64,000 bases of DNA from CAG-390 sp045644325 (GCA_045644325.1 JAZRGT010000097.1:1-64000); one strand, 5' to 3'; positions 1-9,286 are shown, numbered from the stretch's first letter. A program made the numbers and translations. Notes: generated by a model not told the origin, from the letters alone.

Positions 1-540
1 ACTACACTCGACCCGAACGATTACGCCTCACCCGACACCTACGTCCGTTCTCTCAACAGCGGCGAGGATATTTGGGAAAAGCTTGTCAGCAAGCACGAAA
101 ATATCGCAATGATCGTCAGCGGTCATATGCACCACGATACGATAGTAGTCACCCCTCGCGAAGGTGATGCGGGCAACACAGTTTATCAGATCCTTATGGA
201 TCCGCAGTCCACTTGCAAAAAGCTCGGTGGTCTGGGTGCGATCGGTATGATGTATTTTACTGCGGACGGAAATCACGCGAAGGTTGAATATTACTCCACG
301 GTATTCGAAAAGTATTTTGCCGAATCGAACAAGACCATCAAGCTTTCATTTGGTGCAGATGAACCGGAAGAAACCACCGCACCCGAAACCGAAGTCACGA
401 CCAGCATCCCCTCGGAATCGACCAATACTGAACCTATCGTTGAAAAATCGGGATGCAGAGGCTTTGTTTCTGCGACATCACTGACCCTCGTTCTTCTCTG
501 CCTGCCATTTTGCCTGCATCGCAAGAAATACGAATCTTAA
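1..540 (+). CDS. LamG/calcineurin-type phosphoesterase, C-terminal part (5' end outside window)
   Basis: The frame is open from base 1, so this is the last 179 residues of a larger protein. It aligns almost residue for residue with the end of the complete 621-aa protein at 7405-9270, including the metallophosphatase motif GHMHHD and the segment after it. The C-terminus has a Thr/Glu/Pro-rich linker, then KSGC, a hydrophobic stretch and a basic end (HRKKYES). This suggests a cell-surface enzyme held by a C-terminal helix. It is followed by a TIGR02206 membrane protein exactly as in the second copy, so the pair is a duplicated module. Substrate unknown. The missing N-terminus (presumably signal peptide and LamG) is inferred from the paralogue. 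Confidence 0.85.
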   Translation, partial: TTLDPNDYASPDTYVRSLNSGEDIWEKLVSKHENIAMIVSGHMHHDTIVVTPREGDAGNTVYQILMDPQSTCKKLGGLGAIGMMYFTADGNHAKVEYYSTVFEKYFAESNKTIKLSFGADEPEETTAPETEVTTSIPSESTNTEPIVEKSGCRGFVSATSLTLVLLCLPFCLHRKKYES

Positions 541-556
541 AATTGTTTTAATTCCC

Positions 557-585
557 TTTACTTTTAAACAATTCTATGATATAAT
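557..585 (+). promoter_or_regulatory. Promoter of first TIGR02206 gene
   Basis: TTTACT (557-562), 17-bp spacer, TATAAT (580-585). The same arrangement recurs before the paralogue at 9287-9315. Confidence 0.75.
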
Positions 586-617
586 TAGCTTATCAAACTA
601 TTTTGAAAGGCTTTGAT

Positions 618-1400
618 ATGAAAGACTTTTTCCACTATTTTTTTGGTGAAGGCACGGAAGTTGAATTTAGTAACTTCACGCTGACTCACCTCGCGCCGAT
701 ACTCGTCGGCATCGGAATAATTTTGCTCATATACTTCAACCGTGAAAGAATCGCCGCGTGTAAGAACGAGCACAGATTCAGATACGCCATCGCCTTTACG
801 ATGATAATTTCCGAGATGGCATATTATTGGCGTCTCGTCGGCATAACCGAACTTGACCCAAATCCCGTCGACCACCTGCCCATCGCCGTCTGCGGCTGGG
901 CGGTCATCTTCGGTTGCTTTATGATGGTCGGCAAAAATCAGTATCTTTTCGACATCTGCTATTTCTGGGCTCTCTGCGGAACGACATTTGCGCTTATAAC
1001 GCCTACCGTACTGACCTATGCGGGACCCACTCGCTTTCGCTTCTATCAGTTCTGGACCGAGCATCTTATCGGCTACGTCGGGGTATTCTACCTCATCTTC
1101 GTGAACAAAATGCGCCCATACTTCAAATCCATTTTCCGCTCCTATATCTGGCTTGCGATCCTTGCCGTTGTTGCCTACGTGGCAAACGTCATCATAGGCC
1201 CCGGTGCGAACTATCTCTTTATGGCTCGCCCCGAAGCAACGCCCTCGATACTCGACATTCTGCCCTCGAACTTTGCGCTCAGACTGTTTATAATGGGCTC
1301 TGTCATAACCGCACTTTATTTCCTTGCTTATCTGCCTTGGTATCTTATCGACAGAAAAGCTGCCAAAGCTAAAGAAATCACACAGAGCGGAAACAAATGA
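618..1400 (+). CDS. YwaF-like TIGR02206 family integral membrane protein
   Basis: 260 aa, about six or seven hydrophobic segments, with the TIGR02206/YwaF pattern of conserved polar and aromatic residues between helices (for example YYWR and HLPI). Function is unknown for the family. The ATG at 618 is chosen because GAAAGG lies 7 bases upstream; an in-frame TTG at 603 precedes this RBS and is unlikely to be used. It is nearly identical over most of its length to the protein at 9347-10105. Its stop overlaps the start of the downstream YgjV-like gene by 4 bases (ATGA), so the two are probably translationally coupled. The second copy lacks that partner. Confidence 0.85.
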   Translation: MKDFFHYFFGEGTEVEFSNFTLTHLAPILVGIGIILLIYFNRERIAACKNEHRFRYAIAFTMIISEMAYYWRLVGITELDPNPVDHLPIAVCGWAVIFGCFMMVGKNQYLFDICYFWALCGTTFALITPTVLTYAGPTRFRFYQFWTEHLIGYVGVFYLIFVNKMRPYFKSIFRSYIWLAILAVVAYVANVIIGPGANYLFMARPEATPSILDILPSNFALRLFIMGSVITALYFLAYLPWYLIDRKAAKAKEITQSGNK

Positions 1401-1933
1401 TCGAAGATATTCTTTATTACATAGGTCAGTTTCTCGGCATAGCGGCGGTAGTTCTCGGATTCGTTACGTTCCAGATGAAAACGCCGAAGCGGATACTTGC
1501 CTGCCAATCGACTTGCGCCTTAGTTTTTGCGTTGCATTATCTTCTGATCGGCGCACCGGGTGCGGCAGCACTCAACCTCTTGGCTGCCTTCAACGACATT
1601 CTCTACTTTTTCCGCGCAAAGCGCGGCAGCCGCAGCCTTTTTGAGCCGATATTCTATATCGCTATGGTGACCGTAACAAGCATTCTCACCTGGGAGGCAT
1701 GGTACACAGCCATACTGATGTGCGGACTCTACGCCGCAGCTATCGGTCTTTCGCTTTCGAACCCGCAAACCACGCGCAAGGTAATGCTCATCAAAGCCCC
1801 TCTCTGCCTCGCCTATAACGCCCTCGTTCTCTCCGTCGGCGGCGTCATTTACGAAGCCGCGGTGCTTGCGTCGGCAATTATCGGGCTTATAAGAAATCGC
1901 CAAAAAACGCTTGACACACCGAAAAAATTGTGA
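1397..1933 (+). CDS. YgjV-family inner membrane protein
   Basis: 178 aa, predominantly hydrophobic with about six short helices. The N-terminal pattern (GQFLGIAAVVLGF, then a K-rich turn, then a Q-x-x-C-A-L-x-F helix) matches the Imp-YgjV family, whose role is unknown. It overlaps the preceding TIGR02206 gene by ATGA and is probably co-translated with it. The promoter of the following SDR gene is embedded in its last codons. Confidence 0.7.
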   Translation: MIEDILYYIGQFLGIAAVVLGFVTFQMKTPKRILACQSTCALVFALHYLLIGAPGAAALNLLAAFNDILYFFRAKRGSRSLFEPIFYIAMVTVTSILTWEAWYTAILMCGLYAAAIGLSLSNPQTTRKVMLIKAPLCLAYNALVLSVGGVIYEAAVLASAIIGLIRNRQKTLDTPKKL

Positions 1934-1939
1934 TATACT
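1911..1939 (+). promoter_or_regulatory. Promoter of SDR gene
   Basis: TTGACA (1911-1916), 17-bp spacer, TATACT (1934-1939). It overlaps the 3' end of the YgjV-like gene. Confidence 0.8.
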
Positions 1940-1974
1940 AAAATTAAAATTTTATAAATCAGGAGGATCTTTCA

Positions 1975-2739
1975 ATGAACCGTTTGGAAGGAAAAGTCGC
2001 TATTATCACGGGCGGTAACTCGGGCGTAGGAGCCGCTACCGCACAGAAATTTGCCGCTGAGGGCGCAAAAGTCGTCATCACAGCGCGCCGCGAAGCACAG
2101 CTCGAAGAGGTTGCCGCAAAGATCCGCGAAGCGGGCGGCGAGGTTCTTCCCGTCGTCAGCGATATATCCAAGGCAGAGGATGCCAAGAGAGTCGTTGCCG
2201 AGACTATGGCAAAATTCGGCAAGGTCGATATTCTCATCAACAACGCGGGAGTTCTCGACAACGGCCTGAAGGCTATCGACAGCGTTGACGATGACGATAT
2301 CAACCGCGTTATCGACATCAACACCAAGGGCACCATCTGTATGACCCGCGAAGCAACGGTCGAGATGGCAAAGACGGGCTACGGCTCGATCGTAAACGTA
2401 GCGTCTGTAGCGGGCGTTATGGGCTGCGGCGGCGCGGCTTACGTTGCGTCGAAGGCTGCCGTTATCGGTCTGACCAGACACACCGCACTCCGTTTTGCAG
2501 GCACTAACGTGCGTTGCAACGCGATCTGCCCCGGCACGATCGTTACTCCTATGGTCGCAGGAATGAATCCCGCGAATATGGATATGAACATCTTCGGTCA
2601 GATGATGAAGCACAACGACCTCAAGGTACAGCCCTGTATGCCCGAGGACGTAGCAAATATGCTTCTCTTCTTCGCGTCCGACGAGTCGAGAGCGATCACA
2701 GGACAGACGATCGTTACCGATTTCGGCTCTACTCTCTAA
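1975..2739 (+). CDS. Short-chain dehydrogenase/reductase
   Basis: 254 aa, a classical SDR. The Rossmann glycine motif TGGNSGVG is near residue 12, NNAG near 90, the catalytic Ser in NVASVAG near 140, and the YVASK catalytic Tyr/Lys pair near 157-161. These are NAD(P)-dependent cytosolic oxidoreductases; the substrate cannot be told from sequence. AGGAGG (1961-1966) sits 8 bases before the ATG. It has its own promoter inside the upstream gene and is followed directly by a hairpin repeat, so it is probably monocistronic. Confidence 0.9.
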   Translation: MNRLEGKVAIITGGNSGVGAATAQKFAAEGAKVVITARREAQLEEVAAKIREAGGEVLPVVSDISKAEDAKRVVAETMAKFGKVDILINNAGVLDNGLKAIDSVDDDDINRVIDINTKGTICMTREATVEMAKTGYGSIVNVASVAGVMGCGGAAYVASKAAVIGLTRHTALRFAGTNVRCNAICPGTIVTPMVAGMNPANMDMNIFGQMMKHNDLKVQPCMPEDVANMLLFFASDESRAITGQTIVTDFGSTL

Positions 2740-2756
2740 TCAAAACAAAAGACAAC

Positions 2757-2923
2757 AGCAGCGAAAAAGTTTTCGTCCACCTTTTTCAAAAGGTGGCAGA
2801 TCCTTAAGGCAGCGCCTTAAGTCGCCCTCCGCAGAGCAGCGAAAACGGTTGCCTTCGGCAACCCCGCAAGCTTCGCTTGCTCTCCCCTGCGCTTCAAAAC
2901 GGCGGCGCCCCGCCGACGTTTTG
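2757..2923 (+). repeat. Family A 3'-end hairpin repeat (copy A1, plus arm)
   Basis: Starts 18 bases after the SDR stop. It is a chain of short palindromes: CCACCTTTT/AAAAGGTGG, CTTAAGGC/GCCTTAAG, GGTTGCC/GGCAACC and AAGC/GCTT. The leading AAAGTTTTCGTCCACC block is shared with 31829-32003. Confidence 0.75.
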
Positions 2924-2966
2924 GAAATAGAAAGACCTACCCCTCGCGGGTAGGTCTTTCTATTTC
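2924..2966. terminator. Bidirectional terminator
   Basis: A long perfect stem (GAAATAGAAAGACCTACC and its complement, about 19 bp) around a short loop. It lies between two convergent genes. Confidence 0.7.
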
Positions 2967-2997
2967 ATTACACATATTATTCATAATATAAAAGGGT

Positions 2998-3039
2998 GAA
3001 TTAAACACACCTCCCGCGTGGGGAGGTGCGTTTAATTCC
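2998..3039. terminator. Second inverted repeat, likely terminator
   Basis: A GAATTAAAC-CACCTCCC arm pairs with GGGGAGGTG-GTTTAATTC. It sits in the convergent SDR/PepF gap. Confidence 0.55.
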
Positions 3040-3160
3040 AATCGGTCGGCGGGGCGCCGCCCGATTGAAGCGCAAGGGGAAGTTTCGCGCTCTGCGGAGC
3101 GCGACTTAAGGAACTTTTTTGAAATAAAGTTCCTTAAGAATCTTCAAAAAACTTTGAGCT
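3040..3160 (-). repeat. Family A 3'-end hairpin repeat (minus arm)
   Basis: Read on the minus strand it begins 7 bases after the PepF stop with CTCAAAGTTTTTTGAAG and AAGGAACTT/AAGTTCCTT hairpins. This is the same unit as at 62663-62785 and the end of 27020-27316. Confidence 0.7.
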
Positions 3161-3167
3161 GATGTAA

Positions 3168-4928
3168 TTATTTGCTTGTTTCGGCGATAAATTCGTCGAT
3201 ACGATCAGCAATCACCTGCAGGCTGGTGCGCCAGAATTCGGGCTTTGTCAGGTCGATATCCGCGATCTTTGCGACGTTTTCGACACTCTCAACGGTGGTT
3301 GCCTTGAGAAGTGCGCGGTATTTGGGCAGGAATGCTTCGCCTTCTTCAAGATACTTCGCGTAAAGTCCGCGCGAGAAAAGTCCGCCGAAGGCGTAGGGGA
3401 AGTTATAATAACTGAGTCCCGCGCTGTAATAGTGGCTCTTACAGCACCACATATAGGGGTGCAGATAATCGGGATCAAGACCCTCGCCGTAAGCCTGCTT
3501 CTGCGCGTCAAGCATGATCGCTTCAAGCTCGTCGGCGAACATAAACTTATTCTTTCTGCGGCGGATGACCTCGTCCTCGAAGAGGAATCTTGAATAAATA
3601 TCAACGATAATCTGTGCGCAGTCCTGAATCTGGCTTTCGATAAGCGCGATCTTCTCGCCGCCCTCCGCCTTCTTTATCGCGTCGTTTACGATGATAAGCT
3701 CATTGAAGTTCGATGCGGTTTCGGCGACGGGCATCGTGTAGCCGGTATTGAGCGGACGGTGGCTCTCGATCTGCTGACCGTGGTATGCGTGACCGAGCTC
3801 GTGCGCGAGAGTTACGACCGAGCCAAAGCTGCCCGAGAAGTTCGTGAGGATTCTGCTCTGACCGAAGAAAGGCAGATTCGAGCAGAACGCGCCGCCGACC
3901 TTGCCCGCACGGGGATAAAAGTCGATCCAATCCTCCTTGAACGCGCGGTCAACCATCTCTGCGAGATCGGGCGCAAAGCTTTCGAAATGCTCAACGAGGT
4001 ATTTGTGCGCTTCCTCGACCGTAAAGGTCTGCGCGCTCGCGTCGCCCATCTGCGCGTAAAGCTCATACCAGGGCAGACCGTTTTCATATCCGAGAAGCTT
4101 TGCCTTGTGGCGCAGATATTCACGGAATTTGGGCATATACTCGCGCATCGCCTCGAGCATAGCATCGAGCGTTGCCTTTTCCATACGCGAATCCTCGAGA
4201 GTCATCGCAAGCGGATCGGCATATCCGCGAAGCTCTGCCTCGGTATTTACCTGCGATTTGATGCTGTTGAGCGCGAACGCGATCGGATCGCGGATCTTCT
4301 TGTAGCAGGCAAGCTCTGCCTCGTAAGCTTCCTTACGGACGGTCGCATCGTCGCTCTCGGCAAGTCCGCGGATAGCGGAAAGAGTGGTCTTCTCGCCCTT
4401 GTAATCGACCTCAACGTTTGCGGTGAGATAGGAGAAAAGATCACCCCACGCTCTGCCGCCGCTGATGTTCAGCTTTGCGAAAACCTCCTCGGCTTCGTCC
4501 GAGAGAGTGTGCGAAATCGACTGCTTGATCTCCGCGAAGTAAAATCCGTACTGCGAAAGAACCTCGTCGTCCGCGATAACGGTGTCGATATCCTCAATCG
4601 CGCCGACAAACTTATTGTAAGCCACGTTCACCTTTGCAAGCGACGCCATCATACCCTGGATCTTGGTCATATATACCGCGCCCGCGGTGTCGGATGCGTT
4701 TGCCGAGCGGCGAAGGCTGAAAAAGCCCATAAGACGGCGCACGAGAACGCCCATCGTCTCCTTCGCATCTACAACACGGCGAAGGCTTTTTGCGGGATCG
4801 GATGCATCAAGCGCGGCAACCGCCGACTTGTACTCGTCAACGCACTCCTCAAGTTTCTTCATATCAAGCTCCAGCGCGGGATCGTCCGCGCCCTTATAAA
4901 ACACGTCAAGTGACCATTCGTTATACAT
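3168..4928 (-). CDS. pepF: Oligoendopeptidase F family (M3) metallopeptidase
   Basis: 586 aa, the usual size for clostridial PepF/M3 proteins. The zinc motif HELGH occupies residues 376-380 (His376, Glu377, His380), with the third ligand expected at the Glu in AETASNFNE about 25 residues later. No signal peptide, so it acts in the cytosol on short peptides. The ATG at 4928 follows AGGAG on the minus strand. It is monocistronic, facing a convergent SDR gene across a repeat-filled gap. Confidence 0.92.
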   Translation of the reverse strand: MYNEWSLDVFYKGADDPALELDMKKLEECVDEYKSAVAALDASDPAKSLRRVVDAKETMGVLVRRLMGFFSLRRSANASDTAGAVYMTKIQGMMASLAKVNVAYNKFVGAIEDIDTVIADDEVLSQYGFYFAEIKQSISHTLSDEAEEVFAKLNISGGRAWGDLFSYLTANVEVDYKGEKTTLSAIRGLAESDDATVRKEAYEAELACYKKIRDPIAFALNSIKSQVNTEAELRGYADPLAMTLEDSRMEKATLDAMLEAMREYMPKFREYLRHKAKLLGYENGLPWYELYAQMGDASAQTFTVEEAHKYLVEHFESFAPDLAEMVDRAFKEDWIDFYPRAGKVGGAFCSNLPFFGQSRILTNFSGSFGSVVTLAHELGHAYHGQQIESHRPLNTGYTMPVAETASNFNELIIVNDAIKKAEGGEKIALIESQIQDCAQIIVDIYSRFLFEDEVIRRRKNKFMFADELEAIMLDAQKQAYGEGLDPDYLHPYMWCCKSHYYSAGLSYYNFPYAFGGLFSRGLYAKYLEEGEAFLPKYRALLKATTVESVENVAKIADIDLTKPEFWRTSLQVIADRIDEFIAETSK

Positions 4929-5023
4929 TTTGATAATCTCCTATGTTTTTTCTTCATTATACAATAAAAGAAGAACAAATACAATAGTTAATGTCAAAAA
5001 TTTTGCTTTTTTTCTCAAGTCTA

Positions 5024-5052
5024 TTGCTTGCGGGGGAAATATATGGTATAAT
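5024..5052 (+). promoter_or_regulatory. Promoter of MBL-fold gene
   Basis: TTGCTT (5024-5029), 17-bp spacer, TATAAT (5047-5052). Confidence 0.7.
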
Positions 5053-5080
5053 TAACACATCATCCGAAAGGAGCGAGACA

Positions 5081-5893
5081 ATGAAACTCAAATATCTCGG
5101 AACTGCGGCGGCTGAAGCTTTTCCCGCTGTATTTTGCAACTGTAAATACTGCAACGAAGCAAGAGAGCTCGGCGGCAAGAATATCCGCACACGCTCGCAG
5201 TCGCTCATAAACGACGATCTGCTGATCGACTTTCCCGCCGACACCTACCACCATTTTATCACGCACGGCATTCGCGGAGACCGGATCAAATACCTTCTTA
5301 TAACTCACGCGCATTCAGATCACCTCTATCAGCGCGATCTTTTCAGACGCTACGGCTGTTACGCGCATAATATGAGCGTGCCCACGCTCGAGCTCTACTG
5401 CTCATCCTACACCGCCTCCACCTTGGAGGGAGACATACCGAACGTGCACGTTAACGTCATAAAGGCTTTTGACGTTGTGGAATTCGGCGGCTACAAAGTC
5501 ACCGCACTTCCCGCGCGTCATATGCCGGGCGGCGAACCGCTCAATTACATCATCGAGTGTGATGGCAAGGCTCTGCTTTACGCGCACGATACCGGTTATT
5601 TCTTTGACGAAACCTTTGAGTATATCGAAAAAAGCGGCATCCGCTTCGATATGCTCAGCCTCGACTGCACCAACGTCGATATTCCCGTTCCCGACACGGG
5701 ACATCACATGGGCTTTTCGAACATTGAGCGCGTTGTCGAAAGACTCCGCTCCCTCGGTGCTGTCGGTGCAAACACCGCTATCTGCGTAAACCACTTCTCG
5801 CACAACGGAAATCCTCTGCACTCCCACCTCTGCGAGCGCGCCTCGGAATACGGTTATTTCGTATCCTACGACGGCTGTGAGATCGAATTTTAG
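5081..5893 (+). CDS. MBL-fold metallohydrolase, PhnP-like
   Basis: 270 aa. The metallo-beta-lactamase motif THAHSDH is near residue 70. The N-terminal GTAAAE-FPAVFCNCKYC cluster resembles PhnP cyclic phosphodiesterases, which carry an extra Cys-ligated zinc. Later metal ligands are visible in ARHMPGG, AHDTG and CVNHFSHNG. Probably a cytosolic phosphodiesterase; no other phn genes are nearby, so a C-P lyase role is not supported. ATG 5081 is preferred over the in-frame ATG at 4991 because AAAGGAG lies just upstream and the promoter falls between them. The stop TAG overlaps the RBS of the next gene, giving a tight operon. Confidence 0.85.
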   Translation: MKLKYLGTAAAEAFPAVFCNCKYCNEARELGGKNIRTRSQSLINDDLLIDFPADTYHHFITHGIRGDRIKYLLITHAHSDHLYQRDLFRRYGCYAHNMSVPTLELYCSSYTASTLEGDIPNVHVNVIKAFDVVEFGGYKVTALPARHMPGGEPLNYIIECDGKALLYAHDTGYFFDETFEYIEKSGIRFDMLSLDCTNVDIPVPDTGHHMGFSNIERVVERLRSLGAVGANTAICVNHFSHNGNPLHSHLCERASEYGYFVSYDGCEIEF

Positions 5894-5901
5894 GAGAAAA
5901 T

Positions 5902-6627
5902 ATGGAGCCCTTACACTTTTTATACGTCATCCTCGTCGGCTTCGGAGCGGCTTTCGTTCAGCGAGTCAGCGGATTCGGACTCGGCATCTTTGCGATGATG
6001 TTTCTGCCGCATTTTCTGCCCTCGCACACGGCGGCGGCAACGATATCCTGCATTTTTTCCTGCTACACAACTACGTTTAATTCGATCAGATACCGCAAAA
6101 ACGTTGCTTATAAGACCGCGATTCCTATGCTCGCGGCGGCTCTGATTTCAATTCCGATAGCGGTATATTTCGCCGCAAAGGTGTCGGCAAAGATCTTTGA
6201 GATATTGCTCGGCTCGGTGCTCGTAATACTCAGCGTTTATTTTCTTTTCTTCAATAAAAAGATAAAGATCAAGCCGACCGTCCCGAACGGCATCGTTGCG
6301 GGCACTCTCGGCGGTGCGCTCAACGGACTTTTCTCGACGGGCGGACCTCCCGCGGTTCTCTATCTGACCAACGCAACTCCCGATAACGTCACCTATTTTG
6401 CCACGATCCAGTTCTATTTCTGCCTGACCAACCTCTACGCCACAGCAAACCGCGCGATAAACGGACTGATCACAGCCGATCTCATCCTCTACGGATTGGT
6501 CGGCATCATCGGCTGTATCGCCGGCGACCTCCTCGGCAGAAAGATCTTCGACAAGCTCGACACGCAAAAGATGAAATACATTATCTACATAGGAATGATA
6601 ATCAGCGGAGTGCTGATGCTCTTTTAA
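5902..6627 (+). CDS. TauE/SafE family sulfite exporter-like permease
   Basis: 241 aa with about eight hydrophobic segments. The TauE/SafE signature is visible as the first-helix QRVSGFGLGIFA motif and the repeated GALNGLFSTGGPP in the second half. The family moves sulfur-containing or other small organic anions; the substrate here is unknown. The RBS AGGAG overlaps the stop codon of the MBL-fold gene, so the two are co-expressed. A strong terminator follows. Confidence 0.85.
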   Translation: MEPLHFLYVILVGFGAAFVQRVSGFGLGIFAMMFLPHFLPSHTAAATISCIFSCYTTTFNSIRYRKNVAYKTAIPMLAAALISIPIAVYFAAKVSAKIFEILLGSVLVILSVYFLFFNKKIKIKPTVPNGIVAGTLGGALNGLFSTGGPPAVLYLTNATPDNVTYFATIQFYFCLTNLYATANRAINGLITADLILYGLVGIIGCIAGDLLGRKIFDKLDTQKMKYIIYIGMIISGVLMLF

Positions 6628-6631
6628 CCGA

Positions 6632-6661
6632 AAACGCCCCGACGGCACAGTCGGGGCGTTT
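6632..6661 (+). terminator. Rho-independent terminator
   Basis: AAACGCCCCGAC and GTCGGGGCGTTT around a 6-base loop, followed by T-rich sequence. Confidence 0.85.
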
Positions 6662-6669
6662 GATTTATT

Positions 6670-7272
6670 TTATTTCGATCTTGGGGTATATCCCTCGGAA
6701 ATGATGAATGCGATATCCTCGTCGGTCAGATCGTCGGGACTGCCGTTTTCAACGTAGATAAGTCCTTCAACAAGGGCGGTAGGATTGTTTAATTCTATCA
6801 CCTCTTGGTGGTAAACTCTTATTATGTCGCCCATTCCCGATGTGCCTGGATGAAGATTCTGCTCATCGTCGATAAGCTTGATGAGAAGTCTGTCTCCGTC
6901 ATTTTTTACCTGAAGCAGAAAGGGCGTGTCGTCGCCTTCAACGTAAACAAGTCTGCCCTCGTTGACGCATCCGGGTACCACCTTACATTCCTTAACGTAT
7001 TCATCGCTGTATGCCGTCGTGTTCAGCATAATGCAACCGCCTATGTGAAAGGGCTCCTTAGCAGGTCCGGACACCTTGGTGTTGTCCTTGATAACAAAAG
7101 TCGACTCCACATCGCCCGAAAGCGCAACTATTGCGGTCTCGCCTCTCGCGTTTTCATAGACCTCTATGATGAAACCGTTATATTCGTAATCAACCGATCC
7201 CGTGCCGCCGCAAGACGTCAGCAAAACCGTCACAGTAACAAGTGCTAAAATAGCCGATATTATCCTTCTCAT
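6670..7272 (-). CDS. Putative lipoprotein of unknown function
   Basis: 200 aa. The N-terminus has MRR, a hydrophobic core and the lipobox LTSC (Cys21), so it should be a membrane-anchored exported lipoprotein. The mature part is acidic and beta-rich in appearance with no recognised catalytic motif. AGGAGG lies just before the ATG. It faces the TauE gene across a shared terminator and is divergent from the phosphoesterase at 7405. Confidence 0.7.
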   Translation of the reverse strand: MRRIISAILALVTVTVLLTSCGGTGSVDYEYNGFIIEVYENARGETAIVALSGDVESTFVIKDNTKVSGPAKEPFHIGGCIMLNTTAYSDEYVKECKVVPGCVNEGRLVYVEGDDTPFLLQVKNDGDRLLIKLIDDEQNLHPGTSGMGDIIRVYHQEVIELNNPTALVEGLIYVENGSPDDLTDEDIAFIISEGYTPRSK

Positions 7273-7301
7273 TTCGTCCTCCTGAATATTTTTTCATTTT
7301 C

Positions 7302-7330
7302 ATTATATCATAAAATATCCCGAAAATCAA
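7302..7330 (-). promoter_or_regulatory. Promoter of lipoprotein gene (minus strand)
   Basis: On the minus strand TTGATT (7330-7325), 17-bp spacer, TATAAT (7307-7302). Confidence 0.7.
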
Positions 7331-7348
7331 TATTTTTTAAAAAAACTA

Positions 7349-7377
7349 TTGCCTTACGAGCTCCTATATGGTAAAAT
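7349..7377 (+). promoter_or_regulatory. Promoter of LamG-phosphoesterase gene
   Basis: TTGCCT (7349-7354), 17-bp spacer, TAAAAT (7372-7377). It is back to back with the minus-strand promoter above. Confidence 0.6.
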
Positions 7378-7404
7378 AAAGAAAACCCTAAAGGAGATGA
7401 ACAA

Positions 7405-9270
7405 ATGAAAAGAATCATATCTTTTGTCCTTTGTCTTATCACCGTGCTTTCGATTCTCTCCCTCTCCGTATCGTCCGCAGATGCTAAGAGCGGTATCACA
7501 TTCGAAAGAACGAAAACCAACGGCGTAGATCACCCCGTTGGATACTATAACACAGATAAGCGCTTTGAAAAGATGCCCATCACCTTCGAGGCGTGGGTAT
7601 ACGTTCCCAAGAGCATCTATTCCGCGCGTTGCGGTGCAATCCTCGCCAACTACCAAAGCTTCTCCAAAGACAATTACGTTAACTTTGAAATTCACTCAAA
7701 CGGTGTTCCGAGACTTGCCTTCGGCGATAATGCGGGAAATATGTACGATTATAAATTCTCCCGCGCACCCGTTCCCGCAGACACCTGGACGCACGTCGCC
7801 ATAGTTTACGGCACAGGAACCGACGGCAAGCAGATCGCCTGCTATATCAACGGTCAGCTCAAGCAAAAAACAGCTACCTCCGATTGGTACGAAGCTCCCC
7901 CCGAGACTCTCGACAATATGATCTGCCTCGCGGGCGACTACCGCGCGCTCAACGAGCAGGCATTCCGCGGCACGCTTGGTGACGTCTGGGTATATTCCGA
8001 CGTCCGCACGAGCGACGAGATACGCGCAGACTACCAAAACGGTCCTGATCTTGCCGACAGTGAGCTTATGATGTTCTACGAGCTCTCGAAGGCGAAGGCA
8101 AAATCCGACGTTCCCGATGCGAGCGGTCACGGCTACGATATGACCTACTCCCGCTACTTTTTAACCGAGGAAGAAATGAAGGCGATCCGCGCCGAGGATG
8201 AGTACGAATACGATTACGTCCTCGCCTTCCTCCCCGATATTCAGTATATGACGCAGAGCTATCCCGGTTCGCTCAAGATTATGATCGACTTTCTCGTCGA
8301 TAAGGGAAAAACGCATAATATTCAATACGTCCTCGGTCTCGGCGACATAACCAACTCAAACACCGCAGGCGAATGGGCTACCATTCTCCGTCAGACCAAC
8401 CGTCTCAACGGCTATATTCCCTACGCACTTACACCCGGTAACCACGACGGTATCAACTCGGGCGGCAAGGAAGTCCTCGACAGCGTTTACGCAAAAAAGA
8501 CGGGCTACTACTATCAGCTTGTACGCGAAAACGGCGGCTTCTTTGACGAGGACTCGGTCCGCAATACCTATCACACCTTCACCGTAGGTGAGGTAGATTA
8601 CCTCGTTGTCGTTCTTGACTTCGGCGCGACAGATGATATTCTCGCTTGGGCAAGTGAAATCCTCACCTCCCATCCCGATCACCGCGCGATCATCACCACT
8701 CACGGCTATCTCAATTCCGACGGCACTACTCTTGACTCAAACGATTATGCGACCCCCGATGAATACGTCAGAACCCTCAACAGCGGCGAGGATATCTGGG
8801 AAAAGCTTGTCAGCAAGCACGAAAATATCGCGATGATCGTCAGCGGTCATATGCATCACGATACCATCGTCTGCACTCCCCGCGAGGGTGACGCGGGCAA
8901 TACCGTCTATCAGATCCTTATGGACCCGCAGTCGACCTGCAAGAAACTCGGCGGCCTCGGCGCGATCGGTATGATGTACTTCACCGCCGACGGCAAGCAC
9001 GCGAAGGTTGAGTACTACTCCACCGTTTTTGACAAATACTTCTGCGAATCGAACAAAACGATCAAGCTGACCTTCGGCAAGGATGAGCCCGAGGAAACCA
9101 CCGCTCCCGAGACCGAAGCTCCGATTACAGCGGCTCCCGAAACAACTACAGATACCAATACCGACGTAATCGAAGAAAAAGGCTGCGGCGGTATCATCTC
9201 CGCATCAGGAGCAATCCTCATTCTCCTCCCGCTCACAGGATTTATCAAAAGACGAAAAGTTATTTCTTAA
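7405..9270 (+). CDS. Surface LamG + calcineurin-like phosphoesterase
   Basis: 621 aa. A signal peptide (residues 1 to about 26) is followed by a LamG/concanavalin-like domain (about 30-235) and a calcineurin-type metallophosphatase (about 270-500). Metal motifs in order are D278 (LPDIQ), GD 313-314, GNH 345-347, TTHG near 433 and SGHMHHD near 486. After a Thr/Glu/Pro linker comes EEKGCGG, a hydrophobic helix and KRRK, the Cys-type tail seen on other exported proteins here. Likely an extracellular phosphoesterase that binds a glycan through LamG; substrate unknown. AAGGAG precedes ATG 7405. The first 540 bases of the window hold a close paralogue. Confidence 0.88.
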   Translation: MKRIISFVLCLITVLSILSLSVSSADAKSGITFERTKTNGVDHPVGYYNTDKRFEKMPITFEAWVYVPKSIYSARCGAILANYQSFSKDNYVNFEIHSNGVPRLAFGDNAGNMYDYKFSRAPVPADTWTHVAIVYGTGTDGKQIACYINGQLKQKTATSDWYEAPPETLDNMICLAGDYRALNEQAFRGTLGDVWVYSDVRTSDEIRADYQNGPDLADSELMMFYELSKAKAKSDVPDASGHGYDMTYSRYFLTEEEMKAIRAEDEYEYDYVLAFLPDIQYMTQSYPGSLKIMIDFLVDKGKTHNIQYVLGLGDITNSNTAGEWATILRQTNRLNGYIPYALTPGNHDGINSGGKEVLDSVYAKKTGYYYQLVRENGGFFDEDSVRNTYHTFTVGEVDYLVVVLDFGATDDILAWASEILTSHPDHRAIITTHGYLNSDGTTLDSNDYATPDEYVRTLNSGEDIWEKLVSKHENIAMIVSGHMHHDTIVCTPREGDAGNTVYQILMDPQSTCKKLGGLGAIGMMYFTADGKHAKVEYYSTVFDKYFCESNKTIKLTFGKDEPEETTAPETEAPITAAPETTTDTNTDVIEEKGCGGIISASGAILILLPLTGFIKRRKVIS

Positions 9271-9286
9271 TTTTATCTTAAAGCTC

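Noticed and set aside
1..540. LPxTG sortase anchoring of the surface proteins
   Set aside because: No LPxTG-like motif is present; the conserved feature before the helix is Gly-Cys.
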